A DNA stretch of 64,000 bases, taken from positions 1 through 64,000 of the forward strand of contig NZ_BAVQ01000083.1 of the NCBI RefSeq assembly GCF_000524475.1, in the 5' to 3' direction. The notes beneath the pieces are model-generated. The model had not been told where the DNA came from. It worked only from the letters and a program-made list of their open reading frames with translations, and ran no database searches. Origin of the DNA: Tomitella biformata AHU 1821 (GTDB lineage: Bacteria; Actinomycetota; Actinomycetes; Mycobacteriales; Mycobacteriaceae). Both the position numbers and the translations under genes were made by a program. Positions 24,073-32,701 of this stretch are shown in pieces. Position 1 is the first letter of the stretch. Each line of letters begins with the position of its first letter.

Positions 24073-24963
24073 TTAATTCCTTTCGGCGGAGTGGAGGGCG
24101 TCCTGCGCGGCGTTGAAGACCACTCGGGAGGTGAGGGCCGCGACGAGCTGGGACCGGTACCGCGCGGTGGCGTGGATGTCGGCGTCGGTCTCGACGCGCT
24201 CGCGGGCGGACTCGGCGAGGGCGCGCCACGGCGGGTCGGACTCGTCGACGGCGGAGGCTCCGGCGAGGATCTCCGTGAAGTCGATGACCTCGCCGAACTC
24301 GCCCGCCGAGATGTAGGCGGCGCGGGCCTCCGTGACCACCTCGTCCACGACGCGGACCTGCGCGACGACGCCGACCAGTGCGTAGTCGCCGTGCCGGCGG
24401 GCGATCTCGTCGATGGCGGTGCCCACGCCGGGCTCGGCGGCCGGGACGGTGACGCTGACGGCGACCTCGTCCGGCTCCACCGAGGATTCGAGGGGGCCGA
24501 GGAACAGCTCCTCGGCGGCGATCGTGCGGGTGCCGCGCACCGAGCGGACCTGGACGGAGCCGCCGAGTAGCAGCAGCACCGCGGGCATCTCGGCCGACGG
24601 GTCCGCGTGCACGATGGAGCCGAGGGTGGTCCCGCGGTTGCGGATAGTGGCGTGGGCGACGTGGTGCAGGCCGCGACGCAGCAGCGGCTGGGCCGCGAAG
24701 GCGCCGTCGTTGGCAGCGAGGTCGGCGTGTGTGACCAGCGCGCCGAACGTCACCCCCGCCTCGCTCGACGAGGTGATCTCGTCGAGCTTCGGGATGGCGG
24801 TGATGTCGATCAGGTTTGCGGGCGCGGCCAGCCGCATGGAGAGCATCGGGACGAGCGATTGGCCGCCGGCTAGGACCTTTCCTTCGTGTCCGACCTCGGC
24901 GAGGACCTTGCAGGCCTCCTCGACCGAAGTCGGACGGTGATACACAAGCGGCGAAGGTTTCAT
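24073..24963 (-). CDS. molybdenum hydroxylase FAD subunit
   Basis: A 296-residue FAD-binding medium subunit of the CoxM/XDH type. The N-terminal YHRPTSVEEA is followed by VLAGGQSLVPMLSMRL, the FAD-contacting GGQSL motif. ATIRNRGTTLGSIVHADPSAEMPAVLLLL is the second conserved block. It passes electrons from the Fe-S subunit to the acceptor, probably quinone via CoxG. The ATG at 24963 aligns with the family start; a TTG further upstream at 25014 is possible. It is first in the coxM-coxS-coxL-coxG unit. Confidence 0.88.
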   Translation of the reverse strand: MKPSPLVYHRPTSVEEACKVLAEVGHEGKVLAGGQSLVPMLSMRLAAPANLIDITAIPKLDEITSSSEAGVTFGALVTHADLAANDGAFAAQPLLRRGLHHVAHATIRNRGTTLGSIVHADPSAEMPAVLLLLGGSVQVRSVRGTRTIAAEELFLGPLESSVEPDEVAVSVTVPAAEPGVGTAIDEIARRHGDYALVGVVAQVRVVDEVVTEARAAYISAGEFGEVIDFTEILAGASAVDESDPPWRALAESARERVETDADIHATARYRSQLVAALTSRVVFNAAQDALHSAERN

Positions 24964-25053
24964 GCCTAGATTCTGCCTCTCCAAGTTGGAAGCCGATTCA
25001 TCGATTAGTGACAAGCATCACGGGTAGAGCTGGCAATAAGTGCCGCAATCCCA

Positions 25054-26505
25054 TTAGACGAGTTGCTTGTCCGGATCTGGCAGGTCCGGCCGGGCCTCGG
25101 CGGCGCCGGTGCGGTCCGGCAGGGGCGCATCGGGCCGCACCTGTTCGGCCATGTCGTCGCGCATGTGCGCTGGCGCGATGGCCTTGCACAGGTGGTAGAG
25201 CACGATCACCGCGATGGTCCCGAACGCGATGCCGCTGAGTGCGAACGAGTCTGTGAAGTTCAGGGAGGTGTCGCCGATAGCGAGGATCAGCCCGGCCGCG
25301 ACGGGCATGATGTTGAGCGGGTTGCCGAAGTTGACGCCGTTCTCCATCCAGATCTTCGCGCCGAGCAGCCCGATCATGCCGTAGAGCACCACGGTGATGC
25401 CGCCGAGCACTCCGCCTGGCGTCGCGGAGATGATCGCGCCGAATTTCGGGGAGAAGCCGAGCAGGATCGCGATCAGCCCGGCCATCGCATAGGCGGCCGT
25501 GGAGTAGACCTTGGTCGCGGCCATCACGCCGATGTTCTCGGCGTAGGTGGTGGTGGGGGAGCCGCCGACGGCCGAGGCCATCACGGTCGCCATGCCGTCT
25601 GCGGCCAGTGCGCGGCCCATCATCGGGTCGAGGTCCTCGCCGGTCATCTCGGAGACGGCCTTGACGTGGCCGGCGTTCTCGGCGATCAGGGCGATGACGC
25701 CGGGGAGCACCAGCACGATGAACGTCAGGCTGAACGAGGGGGCGTGGATGCCGACGATCCCATTGGCCTCATCGGACATGGGCGGCAGGCCGAACCAGTC
25801 GGAGGAGCCGACGCTGCCCCAGTTCACCCGGAAGTGCTCGGTGATCTCCCCGACGTTCGCGTCGTAGGAGGTGATCTTGCCGACCGTGAGGTCCAGGATC
25901 CAGGACAGCGCGTAGCCGAAGACGAGCGAGAGGAAGATCGCGATCCGGCCGAGGAAGCCGCGCAGCGCGATGCTGCCGATGATGAGCACCACCATGACGG
26001 TCAGCCCCACCCACTGGTCCTGCGGCCAATAGAGGGTGGCCACCACGGGCGCGAGGTTGAAGCCGATGAGCATGACGACCGCGCCGGTGACCACCGGTGG
26101 GAGGATCTTGAACACGATCTTGCCGCCCATGAAGTGGATCGCCACGCCGATCAGGGCCAGCACGAGGCCGGAGACCAAGATGGCGCCGGTGACCTCGGCG
26201 CTGGTGCCGCCCTGCGCGCGGATCGCGGCGATGCCGCCGACGAAGGCCGCGGACGTGCCGAGATAGCTGGGGATCTTGCCCTTGACCACGAGCAGGAAGA
26301 AGATGGTGCAGAAGCCGGACATCAAGATGGCGAGCTGCGGATTGAGACCCATGATGATGGGGAACACGAAGGTGGCGCCGAACATTGACACCACATGCTG
26401 GCCGCCGAGGCCGATCGTCCGGCCCCAGTTCAGCCGTTCATTGGGTGCGACAACCTCGCCGGGCAGGACATTTTTACCGTCCCCATGAATCTTCCAAATA
26501 GCCAT
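25054..26505 (-). CDS. uracil/xanthine-type nucleobase:cation symporter (NCS2), copy 1
   Basis: A 483-residue NCS2/UraA permease with about 13-14 membrane spans. Family markers are GGQHVVSMFGATFVFP near the N-terminus, a Q-rich substrate-binding region, the ENAGHVKAVSEMTGEDLDP loop with its essential Glu, and GGSPTTTYAENIGVMA (the family's TTTYAEN motif). It imports uracil or thymine with protons. The start at 26505 (MAIWKIHGDG) follows GGAAGGCG. A second copy with nearly the same sequence lies at 32639-34054. Its C-terminal 40 residues are polar and differ from copy 2. Confidence 0.9.
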   Translation of the reverse strand: MAIWKIHGDGKNVLPGEVVAPNERLNWGRTIGLGGQHVVSMFGATFVFPIIMGLNPQLAILMSGFCTIFFLLVVKGKIPSYLGTSAAFVGGIAAIRAQGGTSAEVTGAILVSGLVLALIGVAIHFMGGKIVFKILPPVVTGAVVMLIGFNLAPVVATLYWPQDQWVGLTVMVVLIIGSIALRGFLGRIAIFLSLVFGYALSWILDLTVGKITSYDANVGEITEHFRVNWGSVGSSDWFGLPPMSDEANGIVGIHAPSFSLTFIVLVLPGVIALIAENAGHVKAVSEMTGEDLDPMMGRALAADGMATVMASAVGGSPTTTYAENIGVMAATKVYSTAAYAMAGLIAILLGFSPKFGAIISATPGGVLGGITVVLYGMIGLLGAKIWMENGVNFGNPLNIMPVAAGLILAIGDTSLNFTDSFALSGIAFGTIAVIVLYHLCKAIAPAHMRDDMAEQVRPDAPLPDRTGAAEARPDLPDPDKQLV

Positions 26506-26604
26506 TCTCACGCCTTCCATGATGGTGGCGGTGCTGGAGTCGCTCGCGACTGAATAGTGCCGACGACGCACCTGTAACTAACGACGACGCTAATGCAAAA
26601 GTGA

Positions 26605-26636
26605 GGCAGGCCACATGGGGGTAATCTGCCAAACCG
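26605..26636. promoter_or_regulatory. candidate operator upstream of permease 1
   Basis: AATCTGCCAAAC at about 26623-26634 matches the recurrent island motif. An inverted partner AGTGAGGCAG lies 16 bases away. The pair sits about 110 bases upstream of the permease start, beyond the 3' end of the neighbouring pucR gene. Confidence 0.4.
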
Positions 26637-26657
26637 GCGTGCACCGCATAGGCACTG

Positions 26658-28331
26658 TTAGTGATTAATTCGGCGCATCGACATGATCTTGAGGGCCAGC
26701 GACAGATCGAGGCACAACTCCGGCTGGTCGGTGAAGGAGCCCAGGATCTTCTCCAGCTTCACCACGCGGTATCGCAAGGTGTTGTAGTGGAAGTGCAGCT
26801 TCCGGGCGGTCTCCGCGATATTGATGTTGGTCGATAGCAGCGTCTCGAGGGTCCGGCGCATGTCCTGGGCCTCGGCGGTGTCCGCGGTGAGCTCGCGCAG
26901 CGTCTCCCGGGCGAAGGACTCAAGCTCGCCCTCGTCGTCGACGAGGCTGAGGAGGCGGTAGACGCCCAGGTCGTCGAAGTGGGTGACGGCCCAGTCGCCG
27001 GAGATCTTGCGCCCCAGCTGCAAGGCGGTGCGCGCCTGGCTGTAGACCGTCGGCAGCTCATCCATGGACGTGCACGGGCGGGAGACGCCGACGCTGAACG
27101 CGCGGCGGCCGCCGCCACCCTCGCCGCGAACGATGGCGACCAACTCATGGACCGTGTCCATCGTGTGGGCGTCGGCGCCGAGCAGGATCACGGTCTCGGT
27201 GGCGAGCGCGGCCATGGCCGCAGCCGGGTCGCGGGATGCGAGGGCGCTGCTGAAGGCCCGAGCCTGGCGATCCACCAGCGGCATCTGGACCGGGGCGGCC
27301 GGCGTCTCGAGGGGCACGGGGTCCGGCTCGATCGAGACCACCACCACCTCGCGGTCCAGGTCCCAGCCGAAGCTCTTGGCATGGGCGACGGCGTGGTCGT
27401 GGCCGCCGCCGCGGCCCAGCAGTAAGTCCCGGACAAAGTTTGAGCGGTGCTTGTCCTCCACCGAGGCCAGGGCCTGGTCTCGGGAGACCACGAGCGCGCA
27501 GACCGACGCGGCACGCTCGAGCAGGTACAGATCATCGTGCGCCAGCGTCCGGTCGCGCCGGAACGCGGCGATGCGCCCGTGGTCGACGCCATTCGCGGAG
27601 ATAGCGCTGACCGCGATGCTGCCGCACTCCGTGGACCGCACGCCGAGGCCGCCCTCGATGGCGTCGGTGCGCAGCCGGCCCGTCGCGTCGAGCGCATGGC
27701 TGTGGGCCAGCGCGCACAGGTCATCGGCACTGCCGGCCCGTGCGATCTCGCGGCCGTCCGAGGTGGTCACCAAGATCGCCGCCGACAGCTCCTGGGCCCC
27801 GGCCGTCGCGATGTCGGCGAACGCGCCGCCCGCCACCACGACGTCGACCAGCCGACGCCGGAGTCGCTCCGCTCGGAACATGGCCGCGCGTTGGCTCGCG
27901 GCCAGCGCGGCCAAGCCGCGGCCGAGGGGGTGACCGGGGTCCGGCGCCTGCGTCACGGCGATGACGGGCAGCCCGAGCGCGCCGGCCACGGCGAGGGCGT
28001 CTTGGGGAAGGCTGTCGTCCCGTTCGCTGGCGAGGTGCACGATCACGGCGGCGATGCCCCGGGAGTTCGCTCGGGAGAAGAAGGTCCCGACGGGCTCGGC
28101 CAGCTGGTCCAGCATGAACCCGGTGGTGAGTAGCAGGTCCTGGGGACGCAACCACGTGATGACGTCGGGGACCTCCATGACGTTGAGCCGCATGATCTCG
28201 CGGCCCAGGTTGGCATGGCCGGCGAGCACGCTGCAAGAGGACAGGAAACTGGTCGCGAGCAGGTCCTGGACCGTCGTCGGGTGCATGGCGTTGTCGACGC
28301 GGGCCTCGAGTTGTGTGCCGGACGTGTTCAC
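26658..28331 (-). CDS. second PucR-family transcriptional regulator
   Basis: About 557 residues from GTG at 28331, chosen because AAGGTGGCGAA precedes it. The N-terminal PucR domain has VQDLLATSFLSS, LNVMEVPDVITWL and DLLLTTGFML. The C-terminal HTH_30 domain has INIAETARKLHFHYNTLRYRV. It is a clear paralogue of the regulator at 12688-14424 (same architecture, recognition helix nearly identical) but its sensory domain is diverged. The two could therefore respond to different intermediates while reading similar DNA sites. It lies immediately upstream of the permease gene on the same strand. Confidence 0.87.
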   Translation of the reverse strand: MNTSGTQLEARVDNAMHPTTVQDLLATSFLSSCSVLAGHANLGREIMRLNVMEVPDVITWLRPQDLLLTTGFMLDQLAEPVGTFFSRANSRGIAAVIVHLASERDDSLPQDALAVAGALGLPVIAVTQAPDPGHPLGRGLAALAASQRAAMFRAERLRRRLVDVVVAGGAFADIATAGAQELSAAILVTTSDGREIARAGSADDLCALAHSHALDATGRLRTDAIEGGLGVRSTECGSIAVSAISANGVDHGRIAAFRRDRTLAHDDLYLLERAASVCALVVSRDQALASVEDKHRSNFVRDLLLGRGGGHDHAVAHAKSFGWDLDREVVVVSIEPDPVPLETPAAPVQMPLVDRQARAFSSALASRDPAAAMAALATETVILLGADAHTMDTVHELVAIVRGEGGGGRRAFSVGVSRPCTSMDELPTVYSQARTALQLGRKISGDWAVTHFDDLGVYRLLSLVDDEGELESFARETLRELTADTAEAQDMRRTLETLLSTNINIAETARKLHFHYNTLRYRVVKLEKILGSFTDQPELCLDLSLALKIMSMRRINH

Positions 28332-28406
28332 TTCGCCACCTTGTAATCTGGAGTATTCGATCACCACAATGTGATCTGCATTATCTTCAGCGATGGTAGC
28401 CGCGGC

Positions 28407-29567
28407 TCAGCAGCCCTCGACGGCTTTGCTGCGCTCGAACCCGCCCAGGGCGGCCGCGGCCTCGCGGTGGATGGGCCCGGTCAGGCTGCGCAGCTCGAGC
28501 CCGGTCGCATCGCGCGTGGTCTTGAGGACCTCGGCCATGATCGAGATGGCGGTCTCCTCGGGGGTCCTGGCCCCGAGGTCGAGCCCGATAGGCGAGTGCA
28601 GCCGGTCCAGTTCCGCCGCGCCCAGCCCGGACTCGATCAGCTTGTCCATGCGGCGCTCATGGGTGGCCCTACTGCCCAATGCGCCGACATAGGCGGCGTC
28701 GGTGCGCAGCGCCAGCTCCAGCAGCGGGATGTCGAACTTCTCGTCGTGGGTGAGCACCGCGATGATGGTGCGGGGGTCCACCGGGGCACCGGCGAGGAAG
28801 CGGTGCGGCCAATCCACGACCACCTCGTCGGCGTCGGGAAAGCGCGCCGCGGTGGCGAAGACGGCCCGGGCGTCGATGACGGTCACGTGATAGCCGGCGA
28901 ATTTGCCGATCCGGCACATCGCCGCGGCGAAGTCGATGGCGCCGAAGACATACATGCGCGGGGCGGTGCCAAACGCCTCGACCAGCACCTGGTCCAGATC
29001 CTGCGAGCCAGCCGGTCCCAGCTCCATGACGCCCAACTCCATGAATCCCAGTCCCGAGGCGCCGGACTGGAGGCCGGTGCGGACGCGGCCGATCAGCTCG
29101 TCGTCCGCTTCGCCGCCGCCCATCGAGCCCCACGCGTCCTCTGCGGTCACGACGAGGTGCCGGGGTGGCTCGCCAGCGCGGCAGTCGGTGAGCACGGCGA
29201 CCGGCTCGCCGGCGGCGACCAGCCCGGGCACCCGCGCGAAGTCGGGGAACGTGTCGGGGGTGATGAGCTGGAGGTAGACGACGATGGTGCCGCCGCACGT
29301 GAGGCCGACACCGATCGCGTCGTCGTTGGCGACGGTGAATATCTCGGTGCGGCTCACGCCGTCGGCCAGCACCTCCGCGGCCAGTTCATACAGGGTGCCC
29401 TCGACGCAGCCGCCGGACACGCTGCCGACGACGGCGCCGGATTCGGAGACCGCCATCGCGGCGCCGGCTGGGCGGGGGGAGGATTGCCAGGTCCGGATGA
29501 CGGTGGCCAGCGCGAAGCGCTCACTGCGGGCAGACCACACCGCAAGGTCATCGAGAATGTCTCGCAT
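28407..29567 (-). CDS. xdhC: XdhC/CoxI-type molybdenum cofactor insertion protein
   Basis: A 386-residue XdhC-family protein with both domains. The N-terminal XdhC_CoxI part carries SSPRPAGAAMAV and GSVSGGCVEGTLYE. The C-terminal Rossmann part carries MYVFGAIDFAAAMCRIGKF and VTVIDARAVFATAARFP. XdhC proteins bind, protect and sulfurate or hand over the molybdenum cofactor to xanthine-dehydrogenase-family enzymes. It is thus dedicated to the Mo-hydroxylase at 20964-24963. AGGAGG precedes the ATG at 29567. Confidence 0.88.
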   Translation of the reverse strand: MRDILDDLAVWSARSERFALATVIRTWQSSPRPAGAAMAVSESGAVVGSVSGGCVEGTLYELAAEVLADGVSRTEIFTVANDDAIGVGLTCGGTIVVYLQLITPDTFPDFARVPGLVAAGEPVAVLTDCRAGEPPRHLVVTAEDAWGSMGGGEADDELIGRVRTGLQSGASGLGFMELGVMELGPAGSQDLDQVLVEAFGTAPRMYVFGAIDFAAAMCRIGKFAGYHVTVIDARAVFATAARFPDADEVVVDWPHRFLAGAPVDPRTIIAVLTHDEKFDIPLLELALRTDAAYVGALGSRATHERRMDKLIESGLGAAELDRLHSPIGLDLGARTPEETAISIMAEVLKTTRDATGLELRSLTGPIHREAAAALGGFERSKAVEGC

Positions 29568-29626
29568 TGCCGAACCTCCTAATGTGATGTGGCGCTCACA
29601 GTATCCGGCCCGCGCGGGTGCCCGGT

Positions 29627-29647
29627 GGGCAGATCTCGCCCAACTTC
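29627..29647. promoter_or_regulatory. candidate operator upstream of xdhC
   Basis: GGGC-AGATCTC-GCCC followed by AACTT forms a short dyad 60 bases upstream of the xdhC start. The half-site CGCCCAACTT fits the recurrent island motif. Confidence 0.4.
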
Positions 29648-29672
29648 CCCTGGGTTTCCTGTGAGGTCTTGC

Positions 29673-31115
29673 TCAGATGTCCACGGCCCGCCAGCACAGT
29701 GCGGCCAGGGCTAGGGCCTCGTGCTCGTGGAACGGCTTGGCGACGATCTGCACCCCGATGGGCAGGCCCGACGCGGACGTGCCCACCGGCACCACCACGG
29801 ACGGCACTCCGAGGATGCTGATGGCCCGGCTGCTGGCCAATGCCTGCGCCCAGGTCAGCACCTGGTCTCCGACGGGGAACTCGGTGGCGTCCACGCCCGG
29901 CGCGACGATGGACGCCACAGGCATGACCAGCAGGTCGCCGATCTCGGAGAGGAACTGGTCCACGAGCAGGGTGCGCTGGCTCCACCCGGCCTCGAGCTCG
30001 ATGGTGGAGACGGGACGCACCGCGGACAGGAAGGCCTGGGTGTTGCCGCTGAAGCCAGCCGGGGGACCGTACTGGGTGACATCGGTCTGCGTCTCGCGTG
30101 CGCGCATTGCGCTAAACAGCGGCTCGGCCTGTGACAGCGCCTGGCCGGAGTACGGGGCGATTGACCCGACCGCGGGCTGCAGCCGCGCTGCCAACGCGGC
30201 CACCGTCGCCTTGATCTCCTCGGCCACCGGGACGTTGCCCTCACCGTCGGCCCAGCGGACGTCGAGCGCGGAGACGTCGACGGTGGCGGGGTCCACCCAT
30301 CGGAACTGCGGCTCGGAGAGCACCTTGAGCAGGGCCGTCAGATCGTCCAGATCTCGCGCCAAGGGACCGATCATCTGCACGGCGCCGTGCAGGGTCACCG
30401 GGTTCGTCAGCACCCCTCCGCTGACCGTCGCACTGCCGGTCATGACACCCGGGTACTGGCCGTCGTCGGCGACGCGCCCGGCCGTCGGGCGCACCGAGCA
30501 CAGGCCGGTGCAGTGCGCCGGCCAGCGGACGGAGCCGCCGAAATCGGTGCCCAAGCCGGCGGCGCTCATGCCGGAGGCGATGGTGGCGGACTCGCCGCCG
30601 CTGGACCCGCCGGGGGACAGCGCGATCCCCTCGGGCGCGAGCGGGCTGACGGTGTTGCCGAAGTACTCGTTGTGGGTCAGTCCGCTGGCGCCGAACTCGG
30701 GGGTGTTGGTCTTGCCGATCAGGATCGCGCCCTCTGCGCGCATGCGGGCCACGGCCGGGGCGTCGGTGTCCGGCACGTTGCCGAGCAGCGCCTCTGAGCC
30801 AGCCGTCGTCCGCACGCCGGCGGTGGCGATCAGGTCCTTGACCGAGAAGGGGACGCCCGCGAGCACCCCGACGGACTCGCCGCGCTCTAGGCGGCGGTCG
30901 AGCTCCGCCGCCGCCTCGATGGCCTGCTCCGCGGGGACCGTCAGGATCGCGTTCAACCGGGTGTTGGTCTCCGCGATGTGGCTGAGGTGCTGTTCGATCA
31001 CCTCGCGGGCGCTGATCTCGCGGGCGGTCACAGCCCGGGCGATCTCCAGGGCTGAGGCACCCACCATGGAACGGCGGTCTACGGAGCTAGCTTTTGTTTG
31101 CGGCACGGTATTCAC
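29673..31115 (-). CDS. amidase-signature hydrolase (ureidomalonase candidate)
   Basis: About 480 residues of the amidase signature family with the full Ser-cisSer-Lys triad: K93 (FSVKDLI), S171/S172 (GGSSGGESA) and nucleophile S195 (DFGGSVRWPA). These enzymes hydrolyse amides and ureides; AtzE and AtzF in the cyanuric acid pathway are relatives. In this island the missing step is ureidomalonate to malonate plus urea, and this is the most economical candidate. The start is uncertain: GTG at 31115 is used, with ATG at 31067 also possible. It lies between xdhC and upp. Confidence 0.78.
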   Translation of the reverse strand: MNTVPQTKASSVDRRSMVGASALEIARAVTAREISAREVIEQHLSHIAETNTRLNAILTVPAEQAIEAAAELDRRLERGESVGVLAGVPFSVKDLIATAGVRTTAGSEALLGNVPDTDAPAVARMRAEGAILIGKTNTPEFGASGLTHNEYFGNTVSPLAPEGIALSPGGSSGGESATIASGMSAAGLGTDFGGSVRWPAHCTGLCSVRPTAGRVADDGQYPGVMTGSATVSGGVLTNPVTLHGAVQMIGPLARDLDDLTALLKVLSEPQFRWVDPATVDVSALDVRWADGEGNVPVAEEIKATVAALAARLQPAVGSIAPYSGQALSQAEPLFSAMRARETQTDVTQYGPPAGFSGNTQAFLSAVRPVSTIELEAGWSQRTLLVDQFLSEIGDLLVMPVASIVAPGVDATEFPVGDQVLTWAQALASSRAISILGVPSVVVPVGTSASGLPIGVQIVAKPFHEHEALALAALCWRAVDI

Positions 31116-31207
31116 GCTATTGGTCGACGGGGATCTCGGGAATGGCCAGATTCGCCAGTAGCCGCAGATCTCCAATGTGAATAGTTGACGGCGGCGGCTC
31201 GAAGCGG

Positions 31208-31831
31208 CTATCGGGGGCCGAATTGGCGGTCGCCCGCGTCGCCGAGTCCTGGCACGAGGAATGCATTCTCGTTGAGGCCCTCATCGATTGCCGCCGCGAC
31301 GAGGCGGACGGAATGCCCCGATTCCGCCAATGCGGCTATGCCCTCTGGGGCCGCCACAACGCACACAATTGTGACATCTGTGGCGCCGCGGGAAACAAGC
31401 AGATCTATTGTGCGCACCATGGACCCGCCCGTGGCCACCATCGGATCCAGGACGTATACCGGATAGTCGGAGAGGTCGGCCGGCAGCGACTCCAGGTAGG
31501 GCACGGGCTGGTGCGTCGTCTCGTCCCGGGCCATCCCGACGAACCCCACGCTGGCCTGGGGGATCAAGTTGCTCGCCTCCTCGACCATGCCCAGCCCGGC
31601 GCGCAATACTGGCACCAGGAGCGGCGGATTCGCGAGCCGCACCCCGCGCGCGGTCGCGATCGGCGTGGCCACCTCGAAGTGCTCCACCTTCGCGTCGCGC
31701 ATGGCCTCGTAGACAAGCATCTGAGTTAGTTTTCGCAGCGCGTCGCGAAAGGTGATGTTGTCACTGCGCGCGTCGCGCATCGTGGTCAGGCGCGCGGCCG
31801 CGAGCGGGTGGTCCACCACATAGGTATCCAT
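31208..31831 (-). CDS. upp: uracil phosphoribosyltransferase
   Basis: A 207-residue Upp of exactly the usual length. The PRPP-binding loop [12 protein letters not shown] and the uracil-binding region near the C-terminus ([20 protein letters not shown], then [18 protein letters not shown]) are typical. It converts uracil plus PRPP to UMP. The start at 31831 ([12 protein letters not shown]) matches the family, and the open frame further upstream is ignored. Its place at the head of the catabolic strand shows that salvage and catabolism of uracil share a locus. Confidence 0.93.
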   Translation of the reverse strand: MDTYVVDHPLAAARLTTMRDARSDNITFRDALRKLTQMLVYEAMRDAKVEHFEVATPIATARGVRLANPPLLVPVLRAGLGMVEEASNLIPQASVGFVGMARDETTHQPVPYLESLPADLSDYPVYVLDPMVATGGSMVRTIDLLVSRGATDVTIVCVVAAPEGIAALAESGHSVRLVAAAIDEGLNENAFLVPGLGDAGDRQFGPR

Positions 31832-31890
31832 CAGGTGAGCGTATTGCCGGGGCGACAGCCGTGTCCTGAGTGAAAGTGCCCACGTTTGGT

Positions 31891-31910
31891 TCGGGATTTG
31901 GCAGATGTCG
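31891..31910. promoter_or_regulatory. candidate operator between upp and tauE-like gene
   Basis: Read toward upp the sequence is CGACATCTGCCAAATCCCGA, a good match to the recurrent motif ATCTGCCAAA. It lies 60 bases upstream of upp and 33 bases upstream of the divergent TauE-like gene, so one site could serve both. Confidence 0.4.
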
Positions 31911-31942
31911 ACGAGAGCCCCGGGAGGTGATGCGGGCATGCT

Positions 31943-32701
31943 GTGGGGATGATTTCTACGTCCCTGAGCCTGCTCCAGTACGCCCTGCTGGTGCTCGCGG
32001 GCTTTGGCGCGGGGCTGGTGGGATATGTGACCGGGATGGCCTCGCTCGTCTCCTACCCGGCGCTGCTCGCCGTCGGGCTGCCGCCCGTCACCGCCAACGT
32101 GACCAACACCGTGGCGCTGGTCGCCTCGGGCGTGGGGAGCACGGCGAACTCCGCGCGCTCGCTAGGGGAGAACGGCCCGCAGCTGTGGCGGTGGGGCGCG
32201 GTCAGTGCGGTCGGCGGCCTGGCGGGCGCGCTGGTCCTGCTGTGGTCGCCGGCCGGCTCCTTCGAGGTGGTGGTGCCCTACCTGGTGGTGCTCGCGTCGC
32301 TGGCTCTCTTGCTGCAGCCCCGGATCCGGAAACTGGCCGGCGGCAAGGACTTCCCGATCCTCTACCTCGTCGGGATGGGAGCGGTGGCCGTGTACGGCGG
32401 ATACTTCGGCGCCGGGGCGGGCGTCCTCTTTCTGGCGCTGACGCTGACCTGCACGGGGCTGTCGGTGTGGCGGTCGGCGGTGTTGAAGAGCTTCCTGCTC
32501 GGCATTGCGAATCTCGTGGCCGCAGTGATTTTCTCCCTCCTGGGCGAGGTGCACTGGTGGGCGGCGGCCGCGATGGGGCTCGGGGCCCTGTGCGGCGGCT
32601 GGTGCGGCCCGCCGGTGGTGAAGGTGATCCCGCCGAACCTACTGCGGATCGCGGTGTCTATCGCGGGATTCGGCCTCGCCGGCTGGCTGGCGTTCGGGTG
32701 A
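31943..32701 (+). CDS. TauE/SafE-family membrane transporter
   Basis: A 252-residue integral membrane protein with about eight hydrophobic spans and the TauE/SafE repeat pattern ([22 protein letters not shown] and [17 protein letters not shown]). The family moves small anions, often sulfonates, sulfite or carboxylates, outward or inward. It is the only plus-strand gene of the island and diverges from upp. It may export a pathway product such as an organic acid; this is speculative. Start GTG 31943 or ATG 31949. Its last 63 bases overlap the 3' end of the convergent permease gene. Confidence 0.8.
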   Translation: MGMISTSLSLLQYALLVLAGFGAGLVGYVTGMASLVSYPALLAVGLPPVTANVTNTVALVASGVGSTANSARSLGENGPQLWRWGAVSAVGGLAGALVLLWSPAGSFEVVVPYLVVLASLALLLQPRIRKLAGGKDFPILYLVGMGAVAVYGGYFGAGAGVLFLALTLTCTGLSVWRSAVLKSFLLGIANLVAAVIFSLLGEVHWWAAAAMGLGALCGGWCGPPVVKVIPPNLLRIAVSIAGFGLAGWLAFG

